Source of the DNA: Paenibacillus sp. CC-CFT747
GTDB lineage: Bacteria; Bacillota; Bacilli; Paenibacillales; NBRC-103111
DNA length: 60,000 bases
Direction of reading: 5' to 3'
NCBI GenBank assembly: GCA_030323305.1
Contig: CP106741.1
Span: 2,167,501 to 2,227,500, forward strand
A program made the position numbers and the translations under genes. This document shows, one piece after another, positions 1 through 11,671 of this stretch (positions are counted from its first letter, which is position 1; every line of letters begins with the position of its first letter). Below the pieces are notes generated by a model. It made no database searches. It was not told the origin of the DNA and was given only the letters and a program-made list of their open reading frames with translations.

Positions 1-2392
<2,392 letters not shown>

Positions 2393-2529
2393 TACACCCC
2401 AAAAAGTGAAGCAGAGGCTGCGAAGGTGATTCCGATTACTTTTCGGGGACCCCGAGAGCACGAAGTAGGGGAGCAAAGGATGAACAAACGTAAGCTTCGA
2501 TTCCAGTTTTCAGGGTGCAAACTCTGACG

Positions 2530-2646
2530 TTTGGTGATGATGGCGGAGGGGAACCACACGTTCCCATCTCGAACACGACCGTTAAGCCCTCCAGCGCCAA
2601 TGGTACTTAGATCGCAGGATCTTGGGAGAGTAGGACGTTGCCAAGC
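2530..2646 (+). rRNA. 5S ribosomal RNA
   Basis: About 117 nt beginning TTTGGTGATGATGGCGG and ending with the complementary CCAAGC, with internal GAACACG and GAGAGTAGGACG segments typical of Firmicutes 5S RNA. It lies about 140 nt after the 23S 3' end in the usual 23S-5S order and is followed directly by a rho-independent terminator. No tRNA gene was seen between 23S and 5S or after 5S. Confidence 0.95.
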
Positions 2647-2653
2647 GAAATGA

Positions 2654-2686
2654 AGCCTCTCTGGTGAAAATCAGAGGGGCTTTTTG
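2654..2686 (+). terminator. rrn operon terminator, copy 1
   Basis: Ten-base-pair stem AGCCTCTCTG / CAGAGGGGCT (one G-T pair) with loop GTGAAAAT, followed by TTTTT. It starts 8 nt after the 5S 3' end and ends the rRNA transcript. Confidence 0.9.
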
Positions 2687-2725
2687 CTTATTCCAGCAAG
2701 AGGGGACTTAGTCCACGGCGGAGCC

Positions 2726-2758
2726 TGTCTTGGAGGAGTAGATGGCCAAGCGAACCGA
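2726..2758 (+). repeat. degenerate duplicate of the 5S 3' tail
   Basis: The segment TCTTGGAGGAGTAGATGGCC with following AAGCGAACCGAAG resembles the true 5S end (TCTTGGGAGAGTAGGACGTTGCC then AAGCGAAATGAAG at about 2620-2654) with several mismatches and small gaps. With the terminator that follows, it looks like a decayed second copy of the end of an rrn operon, left by unequal recombination or loss of a former repeat. The 5' parts of 5S are not recognisable here. Confidence 0.6.
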
Positions 2759-2792
2759 AGCCTCTCTGGTGAAAATCAGAGGGGCTTTTTTA
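2759..2792 (+). terminator. rrn operon terminator, copy 2
   Basis: Same stem and loop as copy 1 (AGCCTCTCTG, GTGAAAAT, CAGAGGGGCT) followed by TTTTTT, about 105 nt further on. The near identity with copy 1 indicates duplication. It insulates the ctsR operon from rRNA transcription. Confidence 0.88.
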
Positions 2793-2898
2793 GAAAAGTA
2801 ATAGTGAGGGTTTTTTCTTATTCAACGCGGGGGAATTCGGGTATAAATCCTTACGTGCCTCCCCACAATAAGAACAGGCACGGAGAAAGCAGACCCTC

Positions 2899-2926
2899 TT
2901 GGCAAAATAAAAAAATGTGCTATAAT
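2899..2926 (+). promoter_or_regulatory. sigma-A promoter of the ctsR operon
   Basis: TTGGCA (2899-2904), 16-nt spacer, TATAAT (2921-2926). Transcription would start near 2933, within the CtsR operator. Confidence 0.8.
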
Positions 2927-2934
2927 ATAGTTAA

Positions 2935-2951
2935 GGTCAAAGAAAGTCAAA
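2935..2951 (+). promoter_or_regulatory. CtsR operator
   Basis: GGTCAAA GAA AGTCAAA is an exact match to the known CtsR heptad direct repeat (RGTCAAA-NAN-RGTCAAA). It lies at or just after the expected transcription start of the ctsR-mcsA-mcsB-clpC operon, so bound CtsR would block initiation. A third partial heptad (AGTCAGT) follows. Confidence 0.92.
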
Positions 2952-3014
2952 GTCAGTCGACTTTTTTAAGCTGTTAAGGACCGCTAAATTTTCAAAAGAT
3001 GTGGAGGAGAATGG

Positions 3015-3476
3015 ATGCGGAATGCTTCGGAAATCATCGAACAGTATCTCAAAAATATTCTGATGCAGAGTCCGAATGGAATTATCGAGATCCAGCGCAA
3101 CGAGCTGGCCGATCAATTCCAATGCGTCCCTTCGCAGATCAATTATGTTATCAGTACCCGCTTTACCCTGGAGAAGGGCTATATCGTCGAAAGCAAAAGG
3201 GGCGGCGGAGGATATATAAGGATTCAGAAGGTGGAACTTTCGTCCCAAGGTGCGATATTGGACCATATTTTTCGGACCATTACGGCGCAGATCGACCAGA
3301 CGGCATCCGAAGGACTCGTGTATCAACTGCTGGAAGGCGGCTTGATTACCGACCGGGAAGCGAAATTGATCAAGGCGGCGGTCTCCCGGGATGTCTTGCT
3401 CTTTAAGCTCCCTCAGAGGGACGAGATTAGAGCCCGCCTGCTGAAAGCCATGCTAATTTCCCTATTGGGTAAATGA
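3015..3476 (+). CDS. ctsR: CtsR, transcriptional repressor of class III heat-shock genes
   Basis: 153 residues, the family's usual length. The N-terminal winged helix-turn-helix has the CVPSQINYVI recognition segment and the glycine-rich wing SKRGGGGYIR (about residues 62-71) whose arginine is the known target of McsB. The C-terminal half is the dimerisation and McsA-binding domain. ATG at 3015 has GGAGGAG upstream; the ATG at 3011 is out of frame. First gene of the operon, directly behind its own operator, so autoregulated; heat inactivates CtsR and the ClpCP system degrades it. Confidence 0.97.
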   Translation: MRNASEIIEQYLKNILMQSPNGIIEIQRNELADQFQCVPSQINYVISTRFTLEKGYIVESKRGGGGYIRIQKVELSSQGAILDHIFRTITAQIDQTASEGLVYQLLEGGLITDREAKLIKAAVSRDVLLFKLPQRDEIRARLLKAMLISLLGK

Positions 3477-3489
3477 AGGAGGCCTCCCC

Positions 3490-4038
3490 ATGAACTGTCA
3501 AGAATGCGGCAAAAGGCCGGCTACGCTTCACTTCACGAAGATAGTCAATGGCGAGAAGACGGAATTTCATATATGCGAAGCCTGCGCGCGGGAGAAGGGA
3601 GAGCTGATTCCGGGGACACCGAACGGGTTCTCCATTCATAACCTGCTCTCGGGTCTGCTACATTTTGATCCGGCTAATCCGGTTAATGCGGGAGCCAAAC
3701 CTCCTTCCCCCAGCCTGCGGTGCGAGGAGTGCGGATTAACCTACTCCCAATTCAGCAAGCTGGGACGGTTTGGCTGCAGCTCCTGCTACAATTATTTTGC
3801 CGATCGGATGGATCCTCTTTTCAAAAGGGTTCACGGAAGCACCTCCCACACTGGGAAGGTTCCTAAGCGGGCCGGAGGAAGAATCCAATTCCGTCGCGAT
3901 ATAGAGAATCTAAGAAAAGACATGGCGGATTACATCGAGAAGGAAGAATTCGAACGGGCCGCCAAGGTGAGAGATCAGATCCGTGAATTGGAAAAAAGGT
4001 TTCCGAGATGTAAGATGGAGGGAGGGACGCCTAAATGA
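3490..4038 (+). CDS. mcsA: McsA, zinc-binding adaptor and activator of McsB
   Basis: 182 residues. Two CxxC pairs near the N-terminus (C3/C6, C29/C32) and a second cluster (CEECG, CSSC, about residues 80-101) form zinc sites. A UvrB/UvrC-type (UVR) motif with the EEFERAAKVRDQIRELE helix occupies the last 45 residues. In the family McsA activates the arginine kinase McsB and links CtsR to ClpC. AGGAGG precedes the ATG; the stop overlaps mcsB by 4 nt (ATGA), implying translational coupling. Confidence 0.96.
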   Translation: MNCQECGKRPATLHFTKIVNGEKTEFHICEACAREKGELIPGTPNGFSIHNLLSGLLHFDPANPVNAGAKPPSPSLRCEECGLTYSQFSKLGRFGCSSCYNYFADRMDPLFKRVHGSTSHTGKVPKRAGGRIQFRRDIENLRKDMADYIEKEEFERAAKVRDQIRELEKRFPRCKMEGGTPK

Positions 4039-5096
4039 CCTTAGACCGTTTTGTAAAAGAAGCTCTAAGCGATTGGATGAGACAAGACGGACCGGACTCG
4101 GATATTGTGATCAGCAGCCGGATCCGCATAGCCCGTAACTTGCGTTCCCATCCGTTTCCGATGTTGGCCACGAACCAGCAGTCCGAAGAAGTCTTGGAGA
4201 GGGCCTCGGCTGTTTTGGCGAACGACGATTTTAATTCCATCAGCCATTTCTCCTTCGCTCCGTTGTCTGATTTGAATGAACTGGAGAAACGGGTGCTGGT
4301 GGAGAAGCATTTGATTAGTCCCAATCTGGCCAATGAATCCCGAAACGGAGCGGTGATTCTCAGCGATAACGAATCCGTCAGCATCATGATTAATGAAGAA
4401 GACCATATCCGGATTCAATGCCTGTACTCCGGCCTTCAAATCAAAGAGGCTTGGGACCTGGCGAACCAGATCGACGATATTTTCGAGCAGGACTTGGATT
4501 ACGCCTTTGATGAGAAGAGAGGGTACCTGACGAGCTGTCCCACGAATGTGGGAACCGGGATTCGCGCCTCCGTCATGATTCACCTGCCGGCGCTGGTCAT
4601 CACCCAGCAGATCAACCGGATCCTGTCGGCGATCACCCAAGTCGGTCTTGCCGTTCGGGGGCTGTACGGGGAAGGCAGCGAGGCAACAGGTAACCTGTTC
4701 CAGATTTCTAACCAGATTACCCTCGGCCAGTCGGAAGAGGAAATCATTGATAATCTTTACAGCGTGGTCCGGCAGATCATCGAGCATGAGCGTGCCGCCC
4801 GTGCCAAGCTGGTGGCCGAATCGAGGGCGAGGCTGACCGACCGGGTCAAACGATCCTACGGCATCCTGTCCTACGCCGTCATTCTGGACTCTAAGGAAGC
4901 GGCACAGCGCTTATCCGATGTCCGTCTGGGAATCGATTTGGGCATGATTCCGAATCTGTCGGCCCAGACGTTGAACGAGCTGCTCGTGATGACGCAGCCG
5001 GGATTTTTGCAGCAGTATGCCGGGAAAATGCTGTCGGCGGAGGAGCGAGATCTTCGCCGAGCGGATATGATCCGTGAGCGTTTCGCCCATCAATAA
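4035..5096 (+). CDS. mcsB: McsB, protein arginine kinase
   Basis: 353 residues, phosphagen-kinase fold. Visible family segments are SSRIRIARN near the N-terminus (nucleotide contacts), NEEDHIRIQ, the catalytic-cysteine stretch TSCPTNVGTG (about residues 165-174) and the C-terminal RLGIDLG arginine-phosphate receptor region. McsB phosphorylates arginines of CtsR and of damaged proteins, marking them for ClpC-ClpP. It ends somewhat shorter than B. subtilis McsB; the missing part is a variable tail. Third gene of the CtsR operon. Confidence 0.96.
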   Translation: MTLDRFVKEALSDWMRQDGPDSDIVISSRIRIARNLRSHPFPMLATNQQSEEVLERASAVLANDDFNSISHFSFAPLSDLNELEKRVLVEKHLISPNLANESRNGAVILSDNESVSIMINEEDHIRIQCLYSGLQIKEAWDLANQIDDIFEQDLDYAFDEKRGYLTSCPTNVGTGIRASVMIHLPALVITQQINRILSAITQVGLAVRGLYGEGSEATGNLFQISNQITLGQSEEEIIDNLYSVVRQIIEHERAARAKLVAESRARLTDRVKRSYGILSYAVILDSKEAAQRLSDVRLGIDLGMIPNLSAQTLNELLVMTQPGFLQQYAGKMLSAEERDLRRADMIRERFAHQ

Positions 5097-5129
5097 TAAG
5101 TTTATCATACATTAGTGGAGGTGCTTTTG

Positions 5130-7556
5130 ATGATGTTTGGCAGATTTACGGAACGCGCGCAAAAGGTTCTTGCCCTGGCGCAGGAAGAGGCAGTACGTTT
5201 GGGCCATAACAATATCGGCACAGAGCATATTTTACTTGGACTTATCCGCGAAGGGGAAGGCATTGCCGCCAAGGCGCTGATCGCGCTTGGACTCGGCCTG
5301 GAGAAGATCCAGGATGAAGTGGAATCTCTCATCGGCCGAGGGCAGGAGCAGCCTACCAACATCGCTTATACCCCGCGTGCAAAGAAAGTAATCGAGCTGT
5401 CCATGGACGAAGCCCGGAAGTTGGGGCATACGTACGTAGGAACCGAGCATATTCTGCTTGGCCTGATTCGCGAAGGCGAAGGGGTAGCGGCCCGTGTTCT
5501 CAACAACCTAGGCATTTCCCTGAACAAGGCCCGTCAACAGGTGCTTCAGCTGCTGGGCAGCAGCGAGACGGTGTCCTCCAATCATGGCAGCCCGGCGAAC
5601 GTTAACACGCCTACGCTGGACGGTTTGGCCCGTGACTTGACGGCCTTCGCGAAGGAAGGCAACCTGGATCCGGTCATCGGCCGAAGCAAAGAAATCGAGC
5701 GCGTTATTCAGGTGCTGAGCCGCCGGACCAAGAACAACCCGGTTCTCATCGGGGAGCCGGGCGTCGGAAAAACGGCCATTGCCGAAGGCTTGGCCCAGAA
5801 GATCATCAACAATGAAATTCCGGAAACTTTGCGGGATAAGAGGGTTATGACCCTCGACATGGGCTCCGTTGTAGCCGGAACGAAGTACCGCGGTGAATTC
5901 GAAGACCGTTTGAAGAAGATCATGGATGAGATCCGCCAAGCGGGGAACATCATTCTCTTCATTGACGAGCTTCACACGCTGATCGGTGCAGGCGGAGCGG
6001 AAGGCGCCATTGACGCCTCCAACATTCTGAAGCCGGCGCTGGCCCGCGGCGAACTGCAGTGCATCGGAGCTACGACGCTAGATGAATACCGCAAGTACAT
6101 TGAGAAGGACGCCGCTCTTGAGCGCCGCTTCCAGCCGATTACGGTCGACCAGCCGACGGTCGAAGAGGCCATTCAGATTCTTCACGGGCTACGTGACCGT
6201 TATGAAGCTCATCACCGCGTCAAAATTACGGACGATGCCATTGAAGCAGCCGTAAAATTGTCCGATCGCTACATTACGGACCGTTTCCTTCCGGATAAAG
6301 CTATCGACCTGATCGACGAAGCCGGCTCCAAGGTTCGCCTGCATTCGTACACCGTTCCTCCAACTTTGAAGGAGATGGAGACGAAGCTGGAGAACGTCCG
6401 TAAGGAGAAGGACGCCGCGGTTCAAAGCCAGGAGTTCGAGAAAGCGGCGGCTCTGCGCGATACCGAGCAAAAAATGCGCGAAGAGCTGGAGCAGACGAAA
6501 AACGAGTGGAAAGAAAAGCAAGGCCGCACGGATTCAGAGGTAACGCCTGAGGATATTGCTCAAGTGGTGGCCAGCTGGACCGGGATCCCGGTAGTGAAGC
6601 TTGCCGAAGAAGAAACCGAACGTCTGCTCAAAATGGAATCCATCCTTCATGAGCGGGTCATCGGCCAGGACGAAGCGGTACGTGCCGTTAGCCGTGCCAT
6701 CCGCCGCGCCCGCGCCGGTCTGAAGGATGTCAAGCGTCCGATGGGCTCCTTCATCTTCCTGGGCCCGACGGGTGTCGGTAAAACCGAGCTCGCCCGTGCT
6801 CTGGCGGAGTCCCTCTTCGGTGACGAGAATGCGGTTATCCGCATAGACATGTCGGAATACATGGAGAAGCATTCCACCTCGCGTCTGGTCGGGGCGCCTC
6901 CGGGATATGTGGGCTATGAGGAAGGCGGACAGCTGACCGAGAAGGTACGCCGCAAGCCGTATTCCGTTGTCTTGCTCGATGAAATCGAGAAGGCTCACCC
7001 GGAAGTGTTCAACATACTTCTGCAGGTGCTCGAAGACGGCCGCCTGACCGATTCCAAAGGCCGCACGGTAGACTTCCGCAACACGCTGATCATCATGACC
7101 TCGAACGTAGGGGCCGAAATGATCAAGAAGAATTCGTCTCTCGGCTTTACGGCCGGAAACGATGCGGGACGCGACTACACTAACATGAAGGAAAAAGTGA
7201 TGGGCGAGCTCAAGAAGAGCTTCCGTCCGGAATTCCTTAACCGAATTGATGAGATCATCGTGTTCCACTCCCTCGAGGAAGAGCACATTGCCCGTATCGT
7301 ATCGCTTATGGCGAGCGATCTGCGCAAGCGCCTGAAGGAGCAGGAGGTCGACTTCGAACTGACCGACGCGGCAATGTCTTACCTCGCCAAGGAAGGCTTC
7401 GACCCGGCTTACGGGGCAAGGCCGCTGCGCCGGGCCATTCAGAAGCATATCGAAGACCGGCTTTCCGAAGAGCTGCTGAAAGGGAACATCTCCAAAGGAG
7501 ATTCCTTGACGATCGATCTGAAGGACGGAGAGCTGGAAGTCGTACGCAACGCCTAA
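5130..7556 (+). CDS. clpC: ClpC, Hsp100 AAA+ unfoldase of the Clp protease
   Basis: 808 residues from ATG 5130 (GGAGGTG seven bases upstream; [10 protein letters not shown] matches the family start). Order of domains: two ClpN repeats (1-145), first AAA module with Walker A GEPGVGKT (about 208-215) and Walker B FIDELH, a middle domain with a UVR-like helix (about 435-455) that receives McsB/MecA-type adaptors, and second AAA module with Walker A GPTGVGKT (about 545-552). It unfolds arginine-phosphorylated or adaptor-delivered proteins for ClpP. Last gene of the CtsR operon; a terminator follows. Confidence 0.98.
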   Translation: MMFGRFTERAQKVLALAQEEAVRLGHNNIGTEHILLGLIREGEGIAAKALIALGLGLEKIQDEVESLIGRGQEQPTNIAYTPRAKKVIELSMDEARKLGHTYVGTEHILLGLIREGEGVAARVLNNLGISLNKARQQVLQLLGSSETVSSNHGSPANVNTPTLDGLARDLTAFAKEGNLDPVIGRSKEIERVIQVLSRRTKNNPVLIGEPGVGKTAIAEGLAQKIINNEIPETLRDKRVMTLDMGSVVAGTKYRGEFEDRLKKIMDEIRQAGNIILFIDELHTLIGAGGAEGAIDASNILKPALARGELQCIGATTLDEYRKYIEKDAALERRFQPITVDQPTVEEAIQILHGLRDRYEAHHRVKITDDAIEAAVKLSDRYITDRFLPDKAIDLIDEAGSKVRLHSYTVPPTLKEMETKLENVRKEKDAAVQSQEFEKAAALRDTEQKMREELEQTKNEWKEKQGRTDSEVTPEDIAQVVASWTGIPVVKLAEEETERLLKMESILHERVIGQDEAVRAVSRAIRRARAGLKDVKRPMGSFIFLGPTGVGKTELARALAESLFGDENAVIRIDMSEYMEKHSTSRLVGAPPGYVGYEEGGQLTEKVRRKPYSVVLLDEIEKAHPEVFNILLQVLEDGRLTDSKGRTVDFRNTLIIMTSNVGAEMIKKNSSLGFTAGNDAGRDYTNMKEKVMGELKKSFRPEFLNRIDEIIVFHSLEEEHIARIVSLMASDLRKRLKEQEVDFELTDAAMSYLAKEGFDPAYGARPLRRAIQKHIEDRLSEELLKGNISKGDSLTIDLKDGELEVVRNA

Positions 7557-7578
7557 TTCAGGGCAATAAGCAAAGAAG

Positions 7579-7619
7579 CACTTTGCGGTATCCTGCGGGA
7601 TACTTGCAAAGTGTTTTTT
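7579..7619 (+). terminator. terminator after clpC
   Basis: CACTTTGC ... GCAAAGTG arms with an inner GTATCC/GGATAC helix, followed by TTTTTT. Ends the ctsR operon before radA. The rest of 7557-7730 shows no gene; a short GC-rich stretch with no clear promoter precedes radA. Confidence 0.88.
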
Positions 7620-7730
7620 ATGGGGGCCGGGGCTTTCACCCGAACCGGCAAAATGGTAAACTTTTAAATACAACCGCAAACGGCCGGCAGGCAACAAGCC
7701 CGCGTCGGATGCGATACTAGGAGATAGAGA

Positions 7731-9096
7731 ATGGCAAAAGCAAAAACCAAGTTCAGCTGCCAGGAATGCGGATACGAATCCGCGAAGTGGCTCGGCAAGT
7801 GCCCGGCCTGCGAATCCTGGAATTCGTTCGTTGAAGAAATGGAAACCGTTGTCAAAACACAAGGCATGAACGCGCCACACATGAAAACGCAAGAAAAGGC
7901 GATATCCATCATAAATATAGAAAGCGCTCAGGATCCACGGATTCTGACCAAAAACAGCGAATTGAACCGGGTGCTGGGCGGAGGCTTGGTACCGGGCTCG
8001 TTGATTCTGGTCGGGGGGACCCGGGCATCGGCAAATCGACTCTTCTGCTTCAAACCTCTCACGCCCTCACCGAAAACGGTTTGAAGGTTCTCTATATATC
8101 GGGGAAGAATCGGCCCGCCAGACGAAGCTTAGAGCGGACCGGCTGGGGGCGATGTCGCCCAACCTGTTCGTACTCTGCGAAACCAACCTGGATCACATCA
8201 TCGAGGCCATCGATCAGCTTAATCCGGATTTTATCGTAATGGATTCGATACAGACGGTCTATCATCCGGCCGTCGCTTCGGCGCCGGGCAGCGTATCCCA
8301 GGTGCGGGAATGCACTTCGCACTTTATGAGAATAGCTAAGATCAAAGGAATCGCCACCGTGCTGGTCGGCCACGTGACGAAGGAAGGGGCCATCGCCGGC
8401 CCGAGGCTGCTGGAGCATATGGTGGACTGCGTGCTGTATTTCGAAGGGGAGCGGCATCATTCTTACCGTCTCCTACGGGCAGTAAAGAATCGCTTCGGCT
8501 CGACGAACGAGATCGGTATTTTTGAAATGCTGGAATCCGGGCTGGTTGAAGTCAGCAATCCGTCGGAGCTGTTCCTGTCGGAGCGTCCCATGGGCGTGGC
8601 CGGTTCTACAGTGGTAGCCAGCATGGAAGGAACGCGTCCGGTGCTGGTGGAGCTCCAGGCGCTCATTTCGGCCACCAATTTTCCAACACCTCGGCGTATG
8701 TCCACAGGGGTGGACCATAACCGGCTTTCTCTGATTATAGCCGTGCTGGAGAAGCGAATCGGCTTGTTCCTGCAAAACCAGGACGCCTATCTGAACGTCG
8801 CCGGCGGGGTTAAGCTGGATGAGCCGGCGGTCGACTTGGCGGCCGCGGTCAGCATCGCCTCCAGCTTCCGCGATCATCCCACCCAGCCGTATGATGTGAT
8901 CTTTGGAGAAATCGGCCTGACGGGCGAGGTCCGCGGCGTATCCCGGATCGACCAGCGGGTCAAGGAGGCCCAGAAGCTCGGCTTCAAGCGGGTCATCATG
9001 CCGGAGAAAAGCTTGAAGGGCTGGACTCCGCCAAAGGGAATTCAAATTATCGGCGTCAATACCGTATCGGAAGCGTTGTCCGCAGCGCTGCAATAA
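7731..9096 (+). CDS. radA: RadA/Sms DNA repair helicase (two frameshifts as read)
   Basis: Expected 455 residues once two single G deletions are restored: the 6-G run at 8013-8018 and the 4-G run at 8101-8104. Restoring the first rebuilds the Walker [11 protein letters not shown], which is otherwise lost. Other signs: N-terminal C4 zinc finger (CQECG ... CPACES), the RadA signature [11 protein letters not shown] and a C-terminal Lon-like domain ([12 protein letters not shown]). RadA promotes branch migration during recombinational repair. ATG 7731 follows AGGAGA. As written, the protein would stop at 8084; this is probably a sequence error. Confidence 0.93.
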
Positions 9097-9128
9097 ACTT
9101 ATGATTATACGTTCAGGAGGTCGCATGC

Positions 9129-10210
9129 ATGGCTAAGGAAGATGACACGAATAGGGAAATCATGAGCCGACTGCTGCAGCTGGTTGCTCCAGGAACCTCC
9201 TTTCGCGACGGGCTGGAGAACGTGCTGAGAGCCAAAACCGGGGCCTTGATTGTGGTCGGATACAGCCCCGAAGTGATGGAAATTGTGGACGGCGGGTTCT
9301 CCATCAACTGTGATTTCTCCCCGAACTTTCTGTATGAACTCGCCAAGATGGACGGGGCTATTATTTTAAGCGAGGATATTAAGCGGATTTTGTATGCGAA
9401 CACGCAGCTCATCCCGGACTCCTCCATCTCCTCGATCGAAACGGGGATCCGCCACCGTACAGCGGAGAGGGTAGCCAAGCAGACGGGCAAACTCGTGGTG
9501 TCCATTTCCCAAAGAAGGAACATCATTACCTTGTACCAGGGGAACCTGCGCTACTCTCTTAAAGACATAGGCGTGATCCTGACCAAGGCCAATCAGGCGA
9601 TTCAAACGCTCGAGAAGTACAAATCGGTACTGGATCAGGCCCTGATCAACCTGGGGGCTCTGGAGTTCGAGGAGCTGGTTACCCTCCATGACGTGACCAA
9701 TGTTCTCCAAAGGTTCGAGATGGTGCTCCGCGTCAAAGCGGAGATCAAGAAGTACATCAACGAGCTGGGCAACGAAGGCCGGTTGGTCAGCATGCAGCTG
9801 GAGGAGCTCGTGGTGAACACCGAACACGAGACCATTCTGGTGATCAAGGATTACTGCCGCGACCTGACGGACGATAAAGTGAAAGAGATCAAGGCAGGCA
9901 TGTCCCGGATGAGCTCCGACGAGCTGCTCGACCATCTCCATATGATCCGTCTTCTCGGTTATACCGCTTCGAGCAATGTGCTGGAGGAAGGCGTGTCCCC
10001 CGCGGCTTCCGCGTGCTGAACAAAATCCCCCGGCTGCCTTCCATTATTATCGCCAACCTCGTGGAAAAGTTCGAACGGTTGCCTCATATCATGATGGCGA
10101 CGATCGACGAATTGGATGAGGTGGATGGGATCGGTGAGGTGCGCGCACGCACGATTAAAGAAGGATTGAAGCGCATTCAAGAACAACTCTTTGTTGACAG
10201 ACATATCTAA
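9129..10210 (+). CDS. disA: DisA, DNA integrity scanning protein / diadenylate cyclase (one frameshift as read)
   Basis: Converts two ATP to the second messenger c-di-AMP while scanning DNA. The DAC domain (residues 1-145) shows the catalytic DGA (in MDGAI) and RHRT (in GIRHRTAER) motifs; a helical linker and a C-terminal helix-hairpin-helix DNA-binding domain ([16 protein letters not shown]) follow. The frame breaks at the 5-C run 9997-10001; a sixth C gives continuous [15 protein letters not shown] and about 360 residues, the family length. ATG 9129 has AGGAGG upstream. Follows radA as in Bacillus. Confidence 0.94.
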
Positions 10211-10222
10211 ATTGAATACAAT
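10194..10222 (+). promoter_or_regulatory. sigma-A promoter of pssA
   Basis: TTGACA (10194-10199), 17-nt spacer, TACAAT (10217-10222). The -35 box lies inside the last codons of disA, giving pssA its own transcription start near 10229. Confidence 0.78.
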
Positions 10223-10263
10223 TTTAAGGTTAGTGCTAGTAATACATCAAAGGTGGTCGAGGC

Positions 10264-10962
10264 ATGATAAGAAAGTCGGTTCCCAATATATTCACGGTGC
10301 TGAATCTATTTATGGGAATTATTGCAATCATCCTAGTCTTCAGTGACACTCCGGTTTTTACGAAGTTGGATAACGCGAACCTGGCGTCCATTATGGTCAT
10401 TGTGGCGATGCTGATGGACGGCATTGACGGCCGGGTGGCCCGGGCGCTCAATGTCCAGAGCGAGTTCGGAAAAGAGCTTGATTCGTTATCGGATGTCGTT
10501 TCCTTCGGGGTTGCGCCCGCGTTTATCATGTACAACGTCGCCTTTATGGAATTGAATCCGGCTACGGCATGGATCACCACCGCCATTTTTCCTATATGCG
10601 GAGCACTTCGTTTGGCCCGCTTTAATGTGATTGAAGGCATCCCGGGTTACTTTATTGGGCTTCCGATCCCGGCAGCGGGAGGAATCCTTTGCACGCTGGC
10701 CCTGTTTCATCAGGAAATCAACGCTTACGTTCTGGTCATCAGCTCGCTTCTACTTTCTTACCTCATGATCAGCCGGGTCAAATACCCGAGCTTCAAGAAA
10801 GTAGCGCTTCCCAAATATGCTTATGCGATCGCCCTGGCCATCGTCGTGGCTGCTGTTGTGGTATCCGTCCTTTATCCTCATTACTTATCCCGCATGATTT
10901 TCGTGCCTCTCGTCCTCTATGCTTTGTACGGAACTTTTCAGGGACTCAAACGAAAACGCTAA
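10264..10962 (+). CDS. pssA: CDP-diacylglycerol-serine O-phosphatidyltransferase
   Basis: 232-residue integral membrane enzyme that makes phosphatidylserine, precursor of phosphatidylethanolamine. The CDP-alcohol phosphotransferase signature DG-x2-(G)R-x-AR ... G-x3-D-x3-D is present as DGIDGRVAR, then GKELDSLSD (about residues 43-74). Several hydrophobic segments span the rest. AAGGTGG precedes ATG 10264. It has its own promoter in disA and its own terminator, so it is a one-gene unit. Bacillus subtilis does not have pssA at this position. Confidence 0.93.
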   Translation: MIRKSVPNIFTVLNLFMGIIAIILVFSDTPVFTKLDNANLASIMVIVAMLMDGIDGRVARALNVQSEFGKELDSLSDVVSFGVAPAFIMYNVAFMELNPATAWITTAIFPICGALRLARFNVIEGIPGYFIGLPIPAAGGILCTLALFHQEINAYVLVISSLLLSYLMISRVKYPSFKKVALPKYAYAIALAIVVAAVVVSVLYPHYLSRMIFVPLVLYALYGTFQGLKRKR

Positions 10963-10974
10963 CGTTCCAAAAGA

Positions 10975-11017
10975 AAAGCCTTTGTTTTCTTCCAAGAAGA
11001 GAACAAAGGCTTTTTTA
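10975..11017 (+). terminator. terminator after pssA (possibly bidirectional)
   Basis: AAGCCTTTGTT ... AACAAAGGCTT stem followed by TTTTTT. It sits between two convergent genes; an A-rich stretch precedes the stem, so it may also serve the - strand gene. Confidence 0.88.
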
Positions 11018-11054
11018 ATTTTTTTGAAAAATCGGGTCCGTTCCCTGCAGCCGG

Positions 11055-11450
11055 TCAGGATAAGTTGAAGTAGCCGAGGGTGGAGCATTTCTTCGATTCG
11101 TTGTCGACAACATTCTCCATATCGATATCCAGCAGGTTGCACAGGGAGGCCATATAGAACAAATTCTTGCCCATCTCAGCGGAAACAATCTCCAGGCAGT
11201 TCTCACACAGATGTCCGTTCATGTGGGTGTCGAGAAGCTTCTTGGCATCTTCGATGGTCATTTCCTTGGAATACTGCTGCTTGCCGGCATGAACCTGAAC
11301 GCAGCCGCATTCGGTAATGGCCTTGGTGACGGAACGCTGAACAGCGGCATTGGACTGCTGGAATTTAGAAAGGACATCCAGTACGCTTCGGTGACGGAGC
11401 AGCAGTTCGGAAACTTGTTCCTGGAATTGATTCAAACTGAGCGTGTTCAT
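11055..11450 (-). CDS. conserved Paenibacillus-type small protein, possibly MazG-like
   Basis: 131 residues from the ATG at 11450; this start has GGGGTG upstream and lies after a good - strand promoter, whereas the longer frame to 11522 would include the promoter. I recognise it as a conserved unnamed protein of this locus but not its function. The C-terminal half (HLCENCLEIVSAEMGKN, then FYMASLCNLLDIDME) resembles the helical pattern of MazG-type nucleotide pyrophosphohydrolases, a weak similarity seen by eye. It has scattered cysteines (ECGC, CENC). It is convergent with pssA and divergent from yacL. Confidence 0.7.
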   Translation of the reverse strand: MNTLSLNQFQEQVSELLLRHRSVLDVLSKFQQSNAAVQRSVTKAITECGCVQVHAGKQQYSKEMTIEDAKKLLDTHMNGHLCENCLEIVSAEMGKNLFYMASLCNLLDIDMENVVDNESKKCSTLGYFNLS

Positions 11451-11487
11451 TCCCTTCACCCCAACCCTTGGTATTTGCTTAGTGTTC

Positions 11488-11516
11488 ATTATATCGGAAC
11501 GGTCCCTATAATTCAA
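11488..11516 (-). promoter_or_regulatory. sigma-A promoter of the - strand small gene
   Basis: Read on the - strand: TTGAAT (11516-11511), 17-nt spacer, TATAAT (11493-11488). Start of transcription near 11481, about 30 nt before the ATG at 11450. Confidence 0.75.
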
Positions 11517-11671
11517 TTTCAATCGGGGACGGGCGGCACTACGTTTAGGCCATTTCGCTTTGGTTCATACTGGTAAAGTGCAGGGGTTCGAAAAGGTCAA
11601 ACGGCCCTTTATCTGTTCTCCTTACGGCTTCGGTTCAGCAGCCCCTGCAACAACCATAAGAGGTGATCGCA

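Noticed and set aside
2690..2750. A tRNA gene after the 5S gene
   Set aside because: No complete cloverleaf, T-loop (GGTTCRA) or anticodon stem could be drawn.
4065..4787. Long - strand frames opposite mcsB, clpC, rpoB, rpoC, gltX, cysS and tuf (up to 823 codons)
   Set aside because: These are antisense shadows caused by codon bias; the + strand proteins are clear family members and the - frames lack motifs and ribosome-binding sites.
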